The notes under the pieces were generated by a model. That model saw nothing but the letters and a program-made list of their open reading frames with translations. It was not told where the DNA came from and ran no database searches. From NCBI GenBank assembly GCA_021816505.1, contig JAKAXS010000085.1, positions 1 to 9,247 of the forward strand: 9,247 bases of DNA. Reading direction: 5' to 3'. Shown here in pieces: positions 1 through 6,405 of the stretch. The position numbers were made by a program, and so were the translations under genes. Every line of letters starts with the position of its first letter. The first letter of the stretch is position 1. This stretch comes from Pseudomonadota bacterium. GTDB taxonomy: Bacteria > Pseudomonadota > Alphaproteobacteria > Rhizobiales > Hyphomicrobiaceae.

Positions 1-537
1 GAGCCGATTGAGGCCGGCGCACGCAAGGAACGTTGCGTCCGCCACGCCTTCGTTGAGTTTGCGCAGCCGCGTCTGAACGTTTCCGCGAAAGCCGACGACG
101 TCGAGGTCGGGTCGCGCCCGCCGCACCTGAGCCTCGCGCCGCAGCGACGACGTTCCCACTTTCGCGCCGCTCGGCAGCTCCGCGAGCGAGCGGAATTTCA
201 GGCTGATGAAAGCATCGCGGACGTCTTCCCGTTGCAGGACGGCGGCAATGCCGAGGCCGGGCGGAAGCTCGGTCTGCATATCCTTCATGGAATGAACGGC
301 CAGATCGATGTCCCGCCGGATCAGAGCGTCTTCCAGCTCCTTGGTGAACAGCCCCTTGCCGCCGACCTCGGCCAGCGGGCGGTCGAGGATCATGTCGCCC
401 GTCGTCTTGAAGACAACCACGGGATAGTCGTCCTCCGTGCCGCCGTGTGCGGCCATCAGCCTGGCGCGCACTTCGTGTGCCTGCGCCAGGGCCAGTGGCG
501 AGCCGCGTGTGCCGATCCGGACGGGGGAACCTTGCAA
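1..537 (-). CDS. hemC: Hydroxymethylbilane synthase (porphobilinogen deaminase), N-terminal part, cut by the window edge
   Basis: This enzyme joins four porphobilinogen molecules into hydroxymethylbilane, an early cytoplasmic step of heme and tetrapyrrole synthesis. I translated the minus strand and obtained 179 codons open to the window edge, against about 300-320 for the family. Visible motifs are RIGTRGSPLALAQA near the N-terminus (residues 7-20), KTTGD (44-48), GGKGLFTKELEDAL (59-72), HSMKD (82-86, holding the conserved catalytic Asp), VGTSSLRR (127-134) and FRGNVQTRLRKL (150-161). The cysteine that carries the dipyrromethane cofactor lies in the missing C-terminal part. The start is a TTG at 537-535, preceded by GAGGA (plus-strand TCCTC, 546-550) with an 8-nt spacer. 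No ATG start fits. The gene is divergent from tsaD across a short region with dyad symmetry. The family call is near certain; only the exact start is open. Confidence 0.96.
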   Translation of the reverse strand, partial: MQGSPVRIGTRGSPLALAQAHEVRARLMAAHGGTEDDYPVVVFKTTGDMILDRPLAEVGGKGLFTKELEDALIRRDIDLAVHSMKDMQTELPPGLGIAAVLQREDVRDAFISLKFRSLAELPSGAKVGTSSLRREAQVRRARPDLDVVGFRGNVQTRLRKLNEGVADATFLACAGLNRL

Positions 538-550
538 GCGTCTTATCCTC

Positions 551-589
551 AATGCTACGCGGTCTGGGCAGCCGCGTGGCATTAATGCC
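551..589. repeat. Overlapping inverted repeats in the hemC-tsaD intergenic region
   Basis: The left arm AATGCTACGCGG (551-562) and right arm CCGCGTGGCATT (572-583) are complementary at 11 of 12 positions around a 9-nt loop. The one exception, T556 opposite G578, would be a U-G wobble in plus-strand RNA and an A-C mismatch in minus-strand RNA. The right arm also forms half of a perfect 12-bp palindrome, GGCATTAATGCC (578-589). GGCATT can therefore pair either with AATGCT to its left or AATGCC to its right. The dyad begins one base upstream of the hemC ribosome binding site. It could be an operator or a leader RNA structure; the sequence does not say which. Confidence 0.7.
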
Positions 590-610
590 GGGCTGCGTCC
601 ATTAACGCAA
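582..610 (-). promoter_or_regulatory. Weak candidate promoter for hemC
   Basis: Reading leftwards, TTGCGT (plus positions 605-610) is followed by 17 bases and then CATTAA (582-587). These match the -35 and -10 consensus at only 3 of 6 positions each, so the call rests mainly on spacing and location. If it is right, the -10 element lies inside the perfect palindrome at 578-589, so a protein bound there would block transcription. Transcription would begin near position 575, leaving a leader of roughly 40 nt. Confidence 0.22.
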
Positions 611-637
611 ATGCCCGTTTCGAGGCCGATCCGATCG

Positions 638-1741
638 ATGCCACCTGCCCCCGCAACGTCTGATGTTCGCCGTGTCGTGCTCGGCATCGAGACGAGCTGC
701 GACGAAACGGCCGCCGCCGTCGTCGTGCGCGAGGCGGACGGCCGCGGCCGCGTGCTGTCCAACGTGGTGCGTTCGCAGTGGGAGCATCATCGCGCATTCG
801 GCGGTGTCGTGCCGGAGATCGCGGCGCGCGCCCACGCGGAATGCCTGGACGAGATCGTCGCTGCTGCCATGGCCGATTCCGGGGTGCAATTCGAGGAGCT
901 GAGCTCCGTCGCCGCGACGGCCGGGCCGGGCCTCAACAGCGGCCTGATCGTCGGCTTGATCACCGGGAAGGCGATCGCGCTCGCGCACGGCAAGCCGCTC
1001 CTGGCGATCAACCACCTCGAAGCGCATGCGTTGACGGTTGGCCTCACCGACGGACTGCGTCCGCCGTACCTGTTGCTGCTGGTTTCCGGAGGGCACACAC
1101 AGTTGCTACTGGTGCATGGCGTCGGGCGATATGAGCGGCTCGGCACCACCATCGACGATGCGCTGGGCGAGGCGTTCGACAAGACCGCCAAGCTTTTGGG
1201 GTTGGGCCTGCCGGGCGGTCCCGCGGTCGAGACCGCAGCGTCGAAAGGGGACGCCACGCGCTTTCAGTTCCCCCGCCCCATGGCCGGACGTGCGGAACCG
1301 CATTTCTCGTTCGCCGGATTGAAGACGGCCGTTCGTCAACGCGCCGAAGCTTTGCAACCGCTGACGGAGCAGGACGTGGCCGACGTCTGCGCCTCGTTCC
1401 AGGCTGCTGTCGGCGCCAGCGTGGTCGACCGTGTGGATCGCGCGATGACCCTCGTCAACGATCGCCTCCCTGTTGACGCGCCGCGTCACCTCGTCGTTGC
1501 CGGCGGCGTTGCCGCAAACCTGGCGCTGCGCACGGCGCTGCAGGATCTGACCGACCGACGCGGCTTCACGCTCAACGTTCCGCCGATCGCCATGTGCGGC
1601 GACAACGGTGCCATGATTGCGTGGGCCGGCGCGGAGCGCCTTGCGATCGGACTGCAGGATCCACTCGATTTCGCCGTTCGGCCCCGCTGGCCGCTGGACG
1701 CCGCGGCGGCGCCCGCCATCGGCGCCGGCGTCAAGGCCTGA
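638..1741 (+). CDS. tsaD: tRNA N6-adenosine threonylcarbamoyltransferase TsaD
   Basis: TsaD transfers the threonylcarbamoyl group to A37 of ANN-decoding tRNAs (t6A), working with TsaB, TsaE and TsaC in the cytoplasm. The 367-residue product has the ASKHA-fold signatures of the family: LGIETSCDETA at residues 15-25, metal-binding His126 and His130 in NHLEAH, LVSGGHT (148-154), the segment DDALGEAFDKTAKLLGLG (173-190), FSFAGLKTAV (223-232), VAGGVAANLALR (287-298) and CGDNGAMIAWAG (320-331, with the conserved Asp322). The open frame continues upstream to 437, but those codons overlap hemC and resemble no TsaD. I chose the ATG at 638, with a modest GAGG at 622-625; the ATG at 611 is the alternative. 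The stop lies 3 bp from the convergent dioxygenase stop. Confidence 0.95.
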   Translation: MPPAPATSDVRRVVLGIETSCDETAAAVVVREADGRGRVLSNVVRSQWEHHRAFGGVVPEIAARAHAECLDEIVAAAMADSGVQFEELSSVAATAGPGLNSGLIVGLITGKAIALAHGKPLLAINHLEAHALTVGLTDGLRPPYLLLLVSGGHTQLLLVHGVGRYERLGTTIDDALGEAFDKTAKLLGLGLPGGPAVETAASKGDATRFQFPRPMAGRAEPHFSFAGLKTAVRQRAEALQPLTEQDVADVCASFQAAVGASVVDRVDRAMTLVNDRLPVDAPRHLVVAGGVAANLALRTALQDLTDRRGFTLNVPPIAMCGDNGAMIAWAGAERLAIGLQDPLDFAVRPRWPLDAAAAPAIGAGVKA

Positions 1742-1744
1742 TGC

Positions 1745-2407
1745 TTACGCCAGCACGATATTGAACACGCCGGCCAGCGCGCCCTGCTCCAGCCGATCGG
1801 CCTCTTCAAGCGCCACGATCACACTCGCGCGTTCCTTGTCGCTCAACCTGTTCAGAATACCGTCTCGTTCGTTTCCGGGATCGCCGGCCACGTACATCTG
1901 CGTGATCAGCGGTTCATTGCCGGGCGCTGCGATCTTGAAGTGAATGTGCGGGGTGCGGCCGGGATAAGCGACCGGCTTGATGGTGCGGAAGCTGTAGTTG
2001 CCCTCCGCGTCGGTCAACATGCGGCCGCGGCTCTGGAATCCGGGATCGCGCTCGCGTTTGGAGAACCAGCTGGTATCGCGCGGGTGCCGGTAAACGCCGT
2101 TCGCATCACACTGCCAGATCTCGACCTCCGCATTGCGGATAGGCTGGCCGGAGGCATCGAGGATTTTCCCCGTGACATGCGTCACGTGGCCGAGCGCCTT
2201 GGCCGCTTCGCCTTTGACCAGCACGAGATCGTTATCGATGTCGCCGGTCCAGTCTTCGGGATAGAATGGGCCCTCGGTCTGCCGCGGTGTGACCGCCAGC
2301 TTCGTATCGGCGCGCAATAGCGCCGGAGCGAGCGGCATCGCCGCCATCGCCCCTAGACCAGATATTAACCGTCTACGTCCAATCCACGGTGTTTTTACGA
2401 TTGCCAT
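1745..2407 (-). CDS. Tat-exported intradiol ring-cleavage dioxygenase-like protein
   Basis: The 220-residue product belongs to the non-heme Fe(III) intradiol dioxygenase superfamily (catechol 1,2- and protocatechuate 3,4-dioxygenases), which cleave aromatic rings between the two hydroxyls. The expected ligand set of two Tyr and two His is present: Tyr106 in ANGVYRHPRD, Tyr148 in PVAYPGRTPHIHF, and His154 and His156 in the HIH motif. TEGPFYPEDW (44-53) is also typical. A Tat-type signal, GRRRLISGLGAMAAMPLAPALL (twin arginines plus hydrophobic run, residues 10-31 as read in two pieces), suggests export of the folded metalloprotein. The ATG at 2407 has GGAG 6-7 nt upstream; the in-frame ATG at 2446 lacks a good site and would bury the Tat signal. 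There are no aromatic catabolism genes nearby, so the substrate is unknown. It is likely a member of the exported branch rather than a classical pathway enzyme. Confidence 0.88.
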   Translation of the reverse strand: MAIVKTPWIGRRRLISGLGAMAAMPLAPALLRADTKLAVTPRQTEGPFYPEDWTGDIDNDLVLVKGEAAKALGHVTHVTGKILDASGQPIRNAEVEIWQCDANGVYRHPRDTSWFSKRERDPGFQSRGRMLTDAEGNYSFRTIKPVAYPGRTPHIHFKIAAPGNEPLITQMYVAGDPGNERDGILNRLSDKERASVIVALEEADRLEQGALAGVFNIVLA

Positions 2408-2479
2408 TAAGGACTCCGTGAAGGCTTGGTGCCACGCTGAACGCAAACGCTCGCTCTGAGCTCAATCCGTCGGTGCCCA
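2408..2479. promoter_or_regulatory. Divergent intergenic region between the dioxygenase and mobA
   Basis: This 72-bp gap must hold the promoters or leaders of both the leftward dioxygenase and the rightward mobA operon. The dioxygenase ribosome binding site (GGAG on the minus strand) lies at its left end. I found no convincing -35/-10 pair or inverted repeat, and mobA has only a weak ribosome binding site. Confidence 0.4.
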
Positions 2480-3124
2480 ATGACACAAATCGTACAGCCT
2501 CCGCTGCAGCCTCACGAAATAGGTGGGGTCGTTCTCGCCGGTGGCAAGTCGAGCCGCCTCGGCGGCGGCGACAAGGGCCTGCTGTCGCTCGACGATCAGT
2601 CGATGCTGGCCCACGTCATCTCGCGCTTCAAGGGTCAGGTCGCGAAGCTCGCCATCAACGCGAGCGGAGACGCCGCCCGTTTCGCCCAATTCAACCTGCC
2701 GGTTTTCCCTGATGCCACGCCAACGCGCGAAGGCCCGCTGGCCGGCGTTCTGGCCGGCATCGAATGGGCGAAGGCCCAGCCCGGACTGCGCGCCTTCGTC
2801 ACCGTTTCCACGGACGCCCCGTTCATCCCGCCGGATCTCGTGAAGCGTCTGAGTGCCAGCGGTGCGCCTCTGGTCTGCGCGGTGTCGCACGCGCATGTGC
2901 ATCCCACCATTTCCCTGTGGCCGTTGACCATCGCCGACAGCATCAGGACGGCACTGGCCGAAGGCCGGCGCGAAATGATGGCCTTCGTCGTCGAGCAAGG
3001 CGCGCGGCTTGCGATCGTGCCCGAGACCCAGGTCAACGGGCAATCCGTCGATCCGATGTTCAACGTCAACACGCCCGAAGAACTGGACTCCGCCCGCCGC
3101 ATCCTGCAATCCTCGGTGGGATGA
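2480..3124 (+). CDS. mobA: Molybdenum cofactor guanylyltransferase MobA
   Basis: MobA attaches GMP from GTP to molybdopterin, giving the bis-MGD cofactor used by DMSO reductase-family enzymes such as nitrate reductase and formate dehydrogenase. The 214-residue product has the nucleotidyltransferase signature VVLAGGKSSRLGGGDKGLL (residues 17-35), then EGPLAGVLAGIEWA (84-97), the metal-binding STDAPFIP (110-117, with Asp112) and the C-terminal MFNVNTPEEL (193-202). Length is normal for the family. The ATG at 2480 has only a weak ribosome binding site, but it leaves the usual short run before the nucleotide loop. The stop overlaps the mobB start by 4 bp (ATGA), so the two genes are probably translationally coupled. 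Confidence 0.94.
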   Translation: MTQIVQPPLQPHEIGGVVLAGGKSSRLGGGDKGLLSLDDQSMLAHVISRFKGQVAKLAINASGDAARFAQFNLPVFPDATPTREGPLAGVLAGIEWAKAQPGLRAFVTVSTDAPFIPPDLVKRLSASGAPLVCAVSHAHVHPTISLWPLTIADSIRTALAEGRREMMAFVVEQGARLAIVPETQVNGQSVDPMFNVNTPEELDSARRILQSSVG

Positions 3125-3639
3125 AGTCACCCGTAATCGGCATTGCCGGCTGGAAGAACTCCGGCAAGACCACGTTGACCGTGCGCCTGATCGAGGAGTT
3201 CACGCGCCGTGGCTTCAGGGTCGCCACGATCAAGCACGCTCATCATGATTTCCAGATCGACGAGGGCGAAACCGACAGCGCGCGCCATCGCCGGGCCGGC
3301 GCGCGCGAAGTCGCCATCGTCTCCGGCGGACGCTGGGCCATCGTGCATGAACTGCGTGATGAGCCGGAGCCGTCGTTCGCGGCGATGCTGGCGCGGCTGT
3401 CCCCCGCCGATCTCGTGATCGCAGAGGGCTACAAGCGCGAACCCATCCCGAAGATCGAGCTGAGACGTCGCGAATCCAAGAGCAAGGAGCCATTGGCGCC
3501 TGGCGATCCGCACGTGATTGCGATCGCGGCAGATCATGAAACGGAGACGGGCGGCCTGCCGCGCTTCGCACTTGACGACATCGCCGCCATTGCCGATTTC
3601 ATCGCCCAACACCTCAATCTCGCAAAGAGGCCGGCGTGA
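3121..3639 (+). CDS. mobB: Molybdopterin-guanine dinucleotide biosynthesis GTPase MobB
   Basis: MobB is a small P-loop GTP-binding protein thought to assist MobA in forming or delivering the guanylated cofactor; it is not essential where studied. The 172-residue product begins with IGIAGWKNSGKTTLTVRL (residues 6-23), holding the Walker A loop G10-T17. It continues with IKHAHHDF (37-44), the polar stretch around DSARHRRAGA (52-61) and DLVIAEGYK (97-105), all characteristic of MobB. Length is normal. It overlaps mobA by 4 bp at its start and the next gene by 1-4 bp at its end, giving a compact three-gene unit. Confidence 0.94.
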   Translation: MKSPVIGIAGWKNSGKTTLTVRLIEEFTRRGFRVATIKHAHHDFQIDEGETDSARHRRAGAREVAIVSGGRWAIVHELRDEPEPSFAAMLARLSPADLVIAEGYKREPIPKIELRRRESKSKEPLAPGDPHVIAIAADHETETGGLPRFALDDIAAIADFIAQHLNLAKRPA

Positions 3640-4397
3640 TGATCTTCAGGCTTGCGGCATTGTTCCTCGCGGTTGCCCCAGCGTGCGCCGCATTCGCCCA
3701 AGACCCGAAGGTCCCGCCCGAGAAAGATCCCGGGGCCGTACCCGTCGCGCTTGTCGGTGCCGGCATCGACTACACCAATCTTGAGCTTGCCAAGCGCCTG
3801 GCACGCGATGGCGAAGGCAACATCGTCGGCTGGGATTTCGTCGACAACGACATCCACCCCTATTCGACCGACGCCACCTCGAACGCGCAGGCCAGGCAAC
3901 TGCTGGCCAGCCCTGGCGTGGAACTGGTCCCCATACGCATTCCGCCGAATGAGAACGATGCCGTCGTGAAGGCTGGCGCCTTCGCGGCATTTACGGAGGT
4001 GCGCACGATCGTCGTGCTGCAGTCGACCGCAAAGAAGGAAGACTGGGCCCTGTTCGAGAAGGCGCGCCAGCACTTCAAGGATCTGCTGTTCGTCGTGCCG
4101 TTCCGCGGGCCGGACGTGCAGGCCCCGGCCTATCCCGCGGCGCTGGGCCTGCCGAACGTACTTTCCGTGAGCCTGCCCGAAGACGTCGCCGCCACGGCTG
4201 ACGTGGCATTCGCCCCTCCGGCTGGCACTGAGCCGACACCGGCTGCGGCCGCCATCGCGCTCGGCGCGGCCATCGCCACCTGTCACGGCGCGGCAATCGG
4301 CGATGGCGACCCCGCCGCCCGCAAGGCCGCTATCGTCGCCAAGCTTGCGCGCCCGCGATCGGCCTCCAAGGTGCCGGCCATAGAGCCGTGCCCTTGA
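3639..4397 (+). CDS. Secreted subtilase-fold protein lacking the catalytic triad (predicted pseudoprotease)
   Basis: The 252-residue product starts with a clear Sec signal peptide (MIFRLAALFLAVAPACAAFA, probable cleavage after Ala20), so it is probably periplasmic. The rest follows the order of S8 subtilase landmarks. VALVGAGIDYTNLEL (37-50) and VGWDFVDNDIHP (63-74) align with the region after the catalytic Asp, normally V-A-V-I-D-T-G-I-D. FVVPFRG (151-157) sits where V-x-A-A-G-N is expected, YPAALGLPNVLSVS (165-178) matches Y-P-A-x-x-P-N-V-I-x-V, and GTEPTPAAAAIALGAA (196-211) sits at the G-T-S-x-A-x-P position. Asp is replaced by Gly40, no HGTH motif exists, the oxyanion Asn is missing and the nucleophile position is Glu198, so proteolysis is not expected. 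The fold assignment is my inference from motif order. The start is ATG 3639, 8 nt after AAAGAGG; GTG 3636 is possible. It is coupled to mobB. Confidence 0.8.
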   Translation: MIFRLAALFLAVAPACAAFAQDPKVPPEKDPGAVPVALVGAGIDYTNLELAKRLARDGEGNIVGWDFVDNDIHPYSTDATSNAQARQLLASPGVELVPIRIPPNENDAVVKAGAFAAFTEVRTIVVLQSTAKKEDWALFEKARQHFKDLLFVVPFRGPDVQAPAYPAALGLPNVLSVSLPEDVAATADVAFAPPAGTEPTPAAAAIALGAAIATCHGAAIGDGDPAARKAAIVAKLARPRSASKVPAIEPCP

Positions 4398-4398
4398 G

Positions 4399-5520
4399 CT
4401 ACTGCTTCGAATTGAGAATGCGATAGACGCCGAAGCGCGACGTCAGCATGCACAGCGCGGCAATCACGATCACGACGATGCCCAGCAGCACGTAGCCCGC
4501 GAGATCCAGCGACCCCGCGCCCACCAGCCGCTGCAACTCGGCCATCGTCACAGCCCCGCCGCCGACGAGGCCGAGCACGAACGGCAACAAGAGAAACGTC
4601 GCCATCGCGCACAACGCGCCCACCAGCCCCGCGCGAATGCCGAGGCTGAGGAAGTGCTTCTCGAACTCACGCGCGATGAAGCGGTCGGTCGCGCCGACGA
4701 AGTGCAGCACTTCCACGATCTCGCGGTTCGACGACAGAGCGCTGCGCGTCGCCGACACGATCACGGCCGTTGTCGCCGAGGCCACCAGCAGAAGAATGCC
4801 AAGGCCGCCGAGCGCGAACCCGTGCGTCACGGTGCGAATCTGGCGCTGCCAGCCACGATGGTCGTCGAGCGTCACGCCCTGCGGGAACTGGCCGGCGAGC
4901 GAGGCCCTGACCGCCTCGAGATCGGGCGGAGCCGCCCGATCGAGCTCCAGCGCGATCAGCCGCGGAACGGGTAGCGCCTTCAGGGTTTCGATGCTGCCGA
5001 GCCATGGCTCCAACAGCTTTGCGCTGTCTTCCACGCTCAGGACGTTCACAGAGCTGATGCCGCGTTCCTTGCTGAGGAATGCCGACACGTCGCCGACGAT
5101 TTTTTCGCTATCGCCGCTGTCCGGCGGCTCGACTTGCACCGTTACTTCGCTGGCAATGTCTTTCAGCCACGCGTCGGCAGACTGGTGAATCATGAATACG
5201 GCGCCTGCCGTAAGACAGGCCAGGAAGCACATGATCGAGATCACCAGCGTCAGCGACCGGCCCGTCACAGAACCGGGCGGCACGATCGCTGCGTTCATGG
5301 TGAGTTCGGAGCCGGGCGCCGGCTTCTTGCCGCCATGCTGCGGCGGGAACGCCGGCTCGTCCTGCGCGTAGTCGCTCTGATGGCGCAGCGTGTCGAATGC
5401 CTCGCCCTGACGCGTCTGCGTCGGCGGCACATCGTAGTCGTCGTAGCGCTCCATCGGCTGCGTCAAGGGCGCGCCGCGTTGAGCCGCCCAACGCGCGTCT
5501 CTGTCATACGATCCGGACAT
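4399..5520 (-). CDS. ftsX: Cell division protein FtsX (ABC transporter-like permease)
   Basis: FtsX is the membrane partner of FtsE. Through its periplasmic domain the complex activates peptidoglycan hydrolases at the septum. The 373-residue product has the standard layout: a cytoplasmic N-terminal region, helix 1 (about 89-112), a periplasmic domain (about 113-235), then helices 2 (237-257), 3 (291-319) and 4 (339-361). The segment EIVEVLHFVGATDRFIAREF (267-286) is the family hallmark between helices 2 and 3. The N-terminal cytoplasmic tail of about 85 residues is long compared with gammaproteobacterial FtsX and is rich in Asp, Gln, Pro and Tyr. The start overlaps the ftsE end by 17 bp, which fits translational coupling. 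The TAG stop is 1 bp from the stop of the convergent secreted protein gene. Confidence 0.93.
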   Translation of the reverse strand: MSGSYDRDARWAAQRGAPLTQPMERYDDYDVPPTQTRQGEAFDTLRHQSDYAQDEPAFPPQHGGKKPAPGSELTMNAAIVPPGSVTGRSLTLVISIMCFLACLTAGAVFMIHQSADAWLKDIASEVTVQVEPPDSGDSEKIVGDVSAFLSKERGISSVNVLSVEDSAKLLEPWLGSIETLKALPVPRLIALELDRAAPPDLEAVRASLAGQFPQGVTLDDHRGWQRQIRTVTHGFALGGLGILLLVASATTAVIVSATRSALSSNREIVEVLHFVGATDRFIAREFEKHFLSLGIRAGLVGALCAMATFLLLPFVLGLVGGGAVTMAELQRLVGAGSLDLAGYVLLGIVVIVIAALCMLTSRFGVYRILNSKQ

Positions 5521-6166
5521 GCCCGTCGTGCAGCTCCAGTCGCGGCGCTTTGAACTGCCGCATCAATTGATGATCGTGGGTCGCGATAAGAACAGACGTT
5601 CCGAGCCGGTTCAATTCGATGAAGAGCCGCAACAGGCGCCGCGCCATTTGCGGGTCGACGTTACCGGTCGGCTCGTCCGCCAGCAGGATTTCAGGCTTGC
5701 GGATGAGCGCGCGCGCGATGGCGGCGCGCTGTTTTTCACCGCCCGACAAGACGGACGGATAAGCATGCATGCGATCGCCGAGACCGACCCATTGAAGAAG
5801 ATCCGTCACGTCTTCCTTGTCGTCGTTGATGTTCGCCCGCTTGTCGACGACGCGCAGAGGAAGCGCCACGTTCTGCCACGTGGTCAAGTGATCGAGCAGC
5901 CGGAAATCCTGGAACACGATGCCGACGCGGCGTCGCAACTGGGCGCGCTTCGACGCCGAAACGCGGCTGACGTCCTGGCTGAACATATGCAACTGTCCGC
6001 GCGTCGGATGGATCGACATGAACAGCAGGCGCAGCAGCGACGTCTTGCCCGCGCCTGAGGGCCCGGTCAGAAAGTGGAAGGACCCCGGCTTCAAATGGAA
6101 ATTGACGTCGGACAGAACTTCCGGCCCTCGGTCGTATCTCAAGCCGACGTTCGTCAATCGTATCAC
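5504..6166 (-). CDS. ftsE: Cell division ATP-binding protein FtsE
   Basis: FtsE is the cytoplasmic ATPase of the FtsEX complex, recruited to the FtsZ ring and coupling ATP hydrolysis to septal cell wall hydrolysis. The 220-residue product is a single ABC ATPase domain: Walker A GPSGAGKT (35-42), Q-loop VFQDFRLLDHLTTWQNV (84-100), signature LSGGEKQRAAIARAL (140-154), Walker B ILLADEPTGNVD (160-171) and H-loop His197 in ATHD. The sequence after the Q-loop and the position directly before ftsX distinguish it from other small ABC ATPases such as LolD. The start is GTG (6166-6164), giving the usual FtsE beginning MIRLTNVGLRYD; the ribosome binding site is G-rich but weak. The gene is divergent from hpt. 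Confidence 0.95.
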   Translation of the reverse strand: MIRLTNVGLRYDRGPEVLSDVNFHLKPGSFHFLTGPSGAGKTSLLRLLFMSIHPTRGQLHMFSQDVSRVSASKRAQLRRRVGIVFQDFRLLDHLTTWQNVALPLRVVDKRANINDDKEDVTDLLQWVGLGDRMHAYPSVLSGGEKQRAAIARALIRKPEILLADEPTGNVDPQMARRLLRLFIELNRLGTSVLIATHDHQLMRQFKAPRLELHDGHVRIV

Positions 6167-6405
6167 AGTCGCCGCCCCATCGATTTCATGGTGCCCCGTG
6201 CCCGCCGGAAAACGCCGGCACGCCGCCCAATATGTTCTCTATATGCGAGAAACGCGAACCGCGATCAATCTGTTAGGATTGTGGCAGGCTCGTGTGCACA
6301 AACCCCGGGGATATGTCGTAGGCTGGGGCTGGCGGCACTTCGCCGCTGACTTTTGCGCCCAGGCATAGGCCGCGTGGCGATTCCCACAAGGAAGGATGAT
6401 CCGGC
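6167..6405. promoter_or_regulatory. Divergent intergenic region between ftsE and hpt
   Basis: This 239-bp stretch carries no convincing gene. It should contain the promoters for ftsEX (leftward) and for hpt and the receiver gene (rightward). Visible structures are a short dyad TTCTC-N7-GAGAA (6235-6251), a GCCGG/CCGGC hairpin with a 6-nt loop (6204-6219), and TTGTG and CACAA (6279-6283 and 6297-6301). The right end holds a strong ribosome binding site for hpt, AAGGAAGGA, at 6389-6397. I could not assign a clear -35/-10 pair on either strand. Confidence 0.45.

Noticed and set aside
232..585. A 117-codon plus-strand open frame opposite hemC
   Set aside because: It is fully antisense to an unmistakable hemC and shows no family resemblance.
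582..605. Paired TTAA motifs as a CtrA site upstream of tsaD
   Set aside because: The two TTAA copies are 20 bp apart, whereas the CtrA consensus has TTAA-N7-TTAA.
437..637. Extended start for tsaD at 437
   Set aside because: The extra N-terminal residues overlap hemC on the other strand, resemble no TsaD and have no ribosome binding site. The family sequence begins only just after 660.
1708..1726. GGCGCC-N7-GGCGCC as a terminator for tsaD
   Set aside because: It lies inside the tsaD coding region, has no T run and is made of GC-rich Ala/Gly codons where such matches are common.
2408..2446. Extended start for the dioxygenase at 2446
   Set aside because: It would place 13 residues before the Tat signal. 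The ATG at 2407 has a better ribosome binding site.
3534..4286. A 250-codon minus-strand open frame opposite the secreted subtilase-like gene
   Set aside because: It has a shadow-like composition and no signal peptide or domain. The plus-strand gene has a signal peptide, a ribosome binding site, operon coupling and subtilase landmarks.
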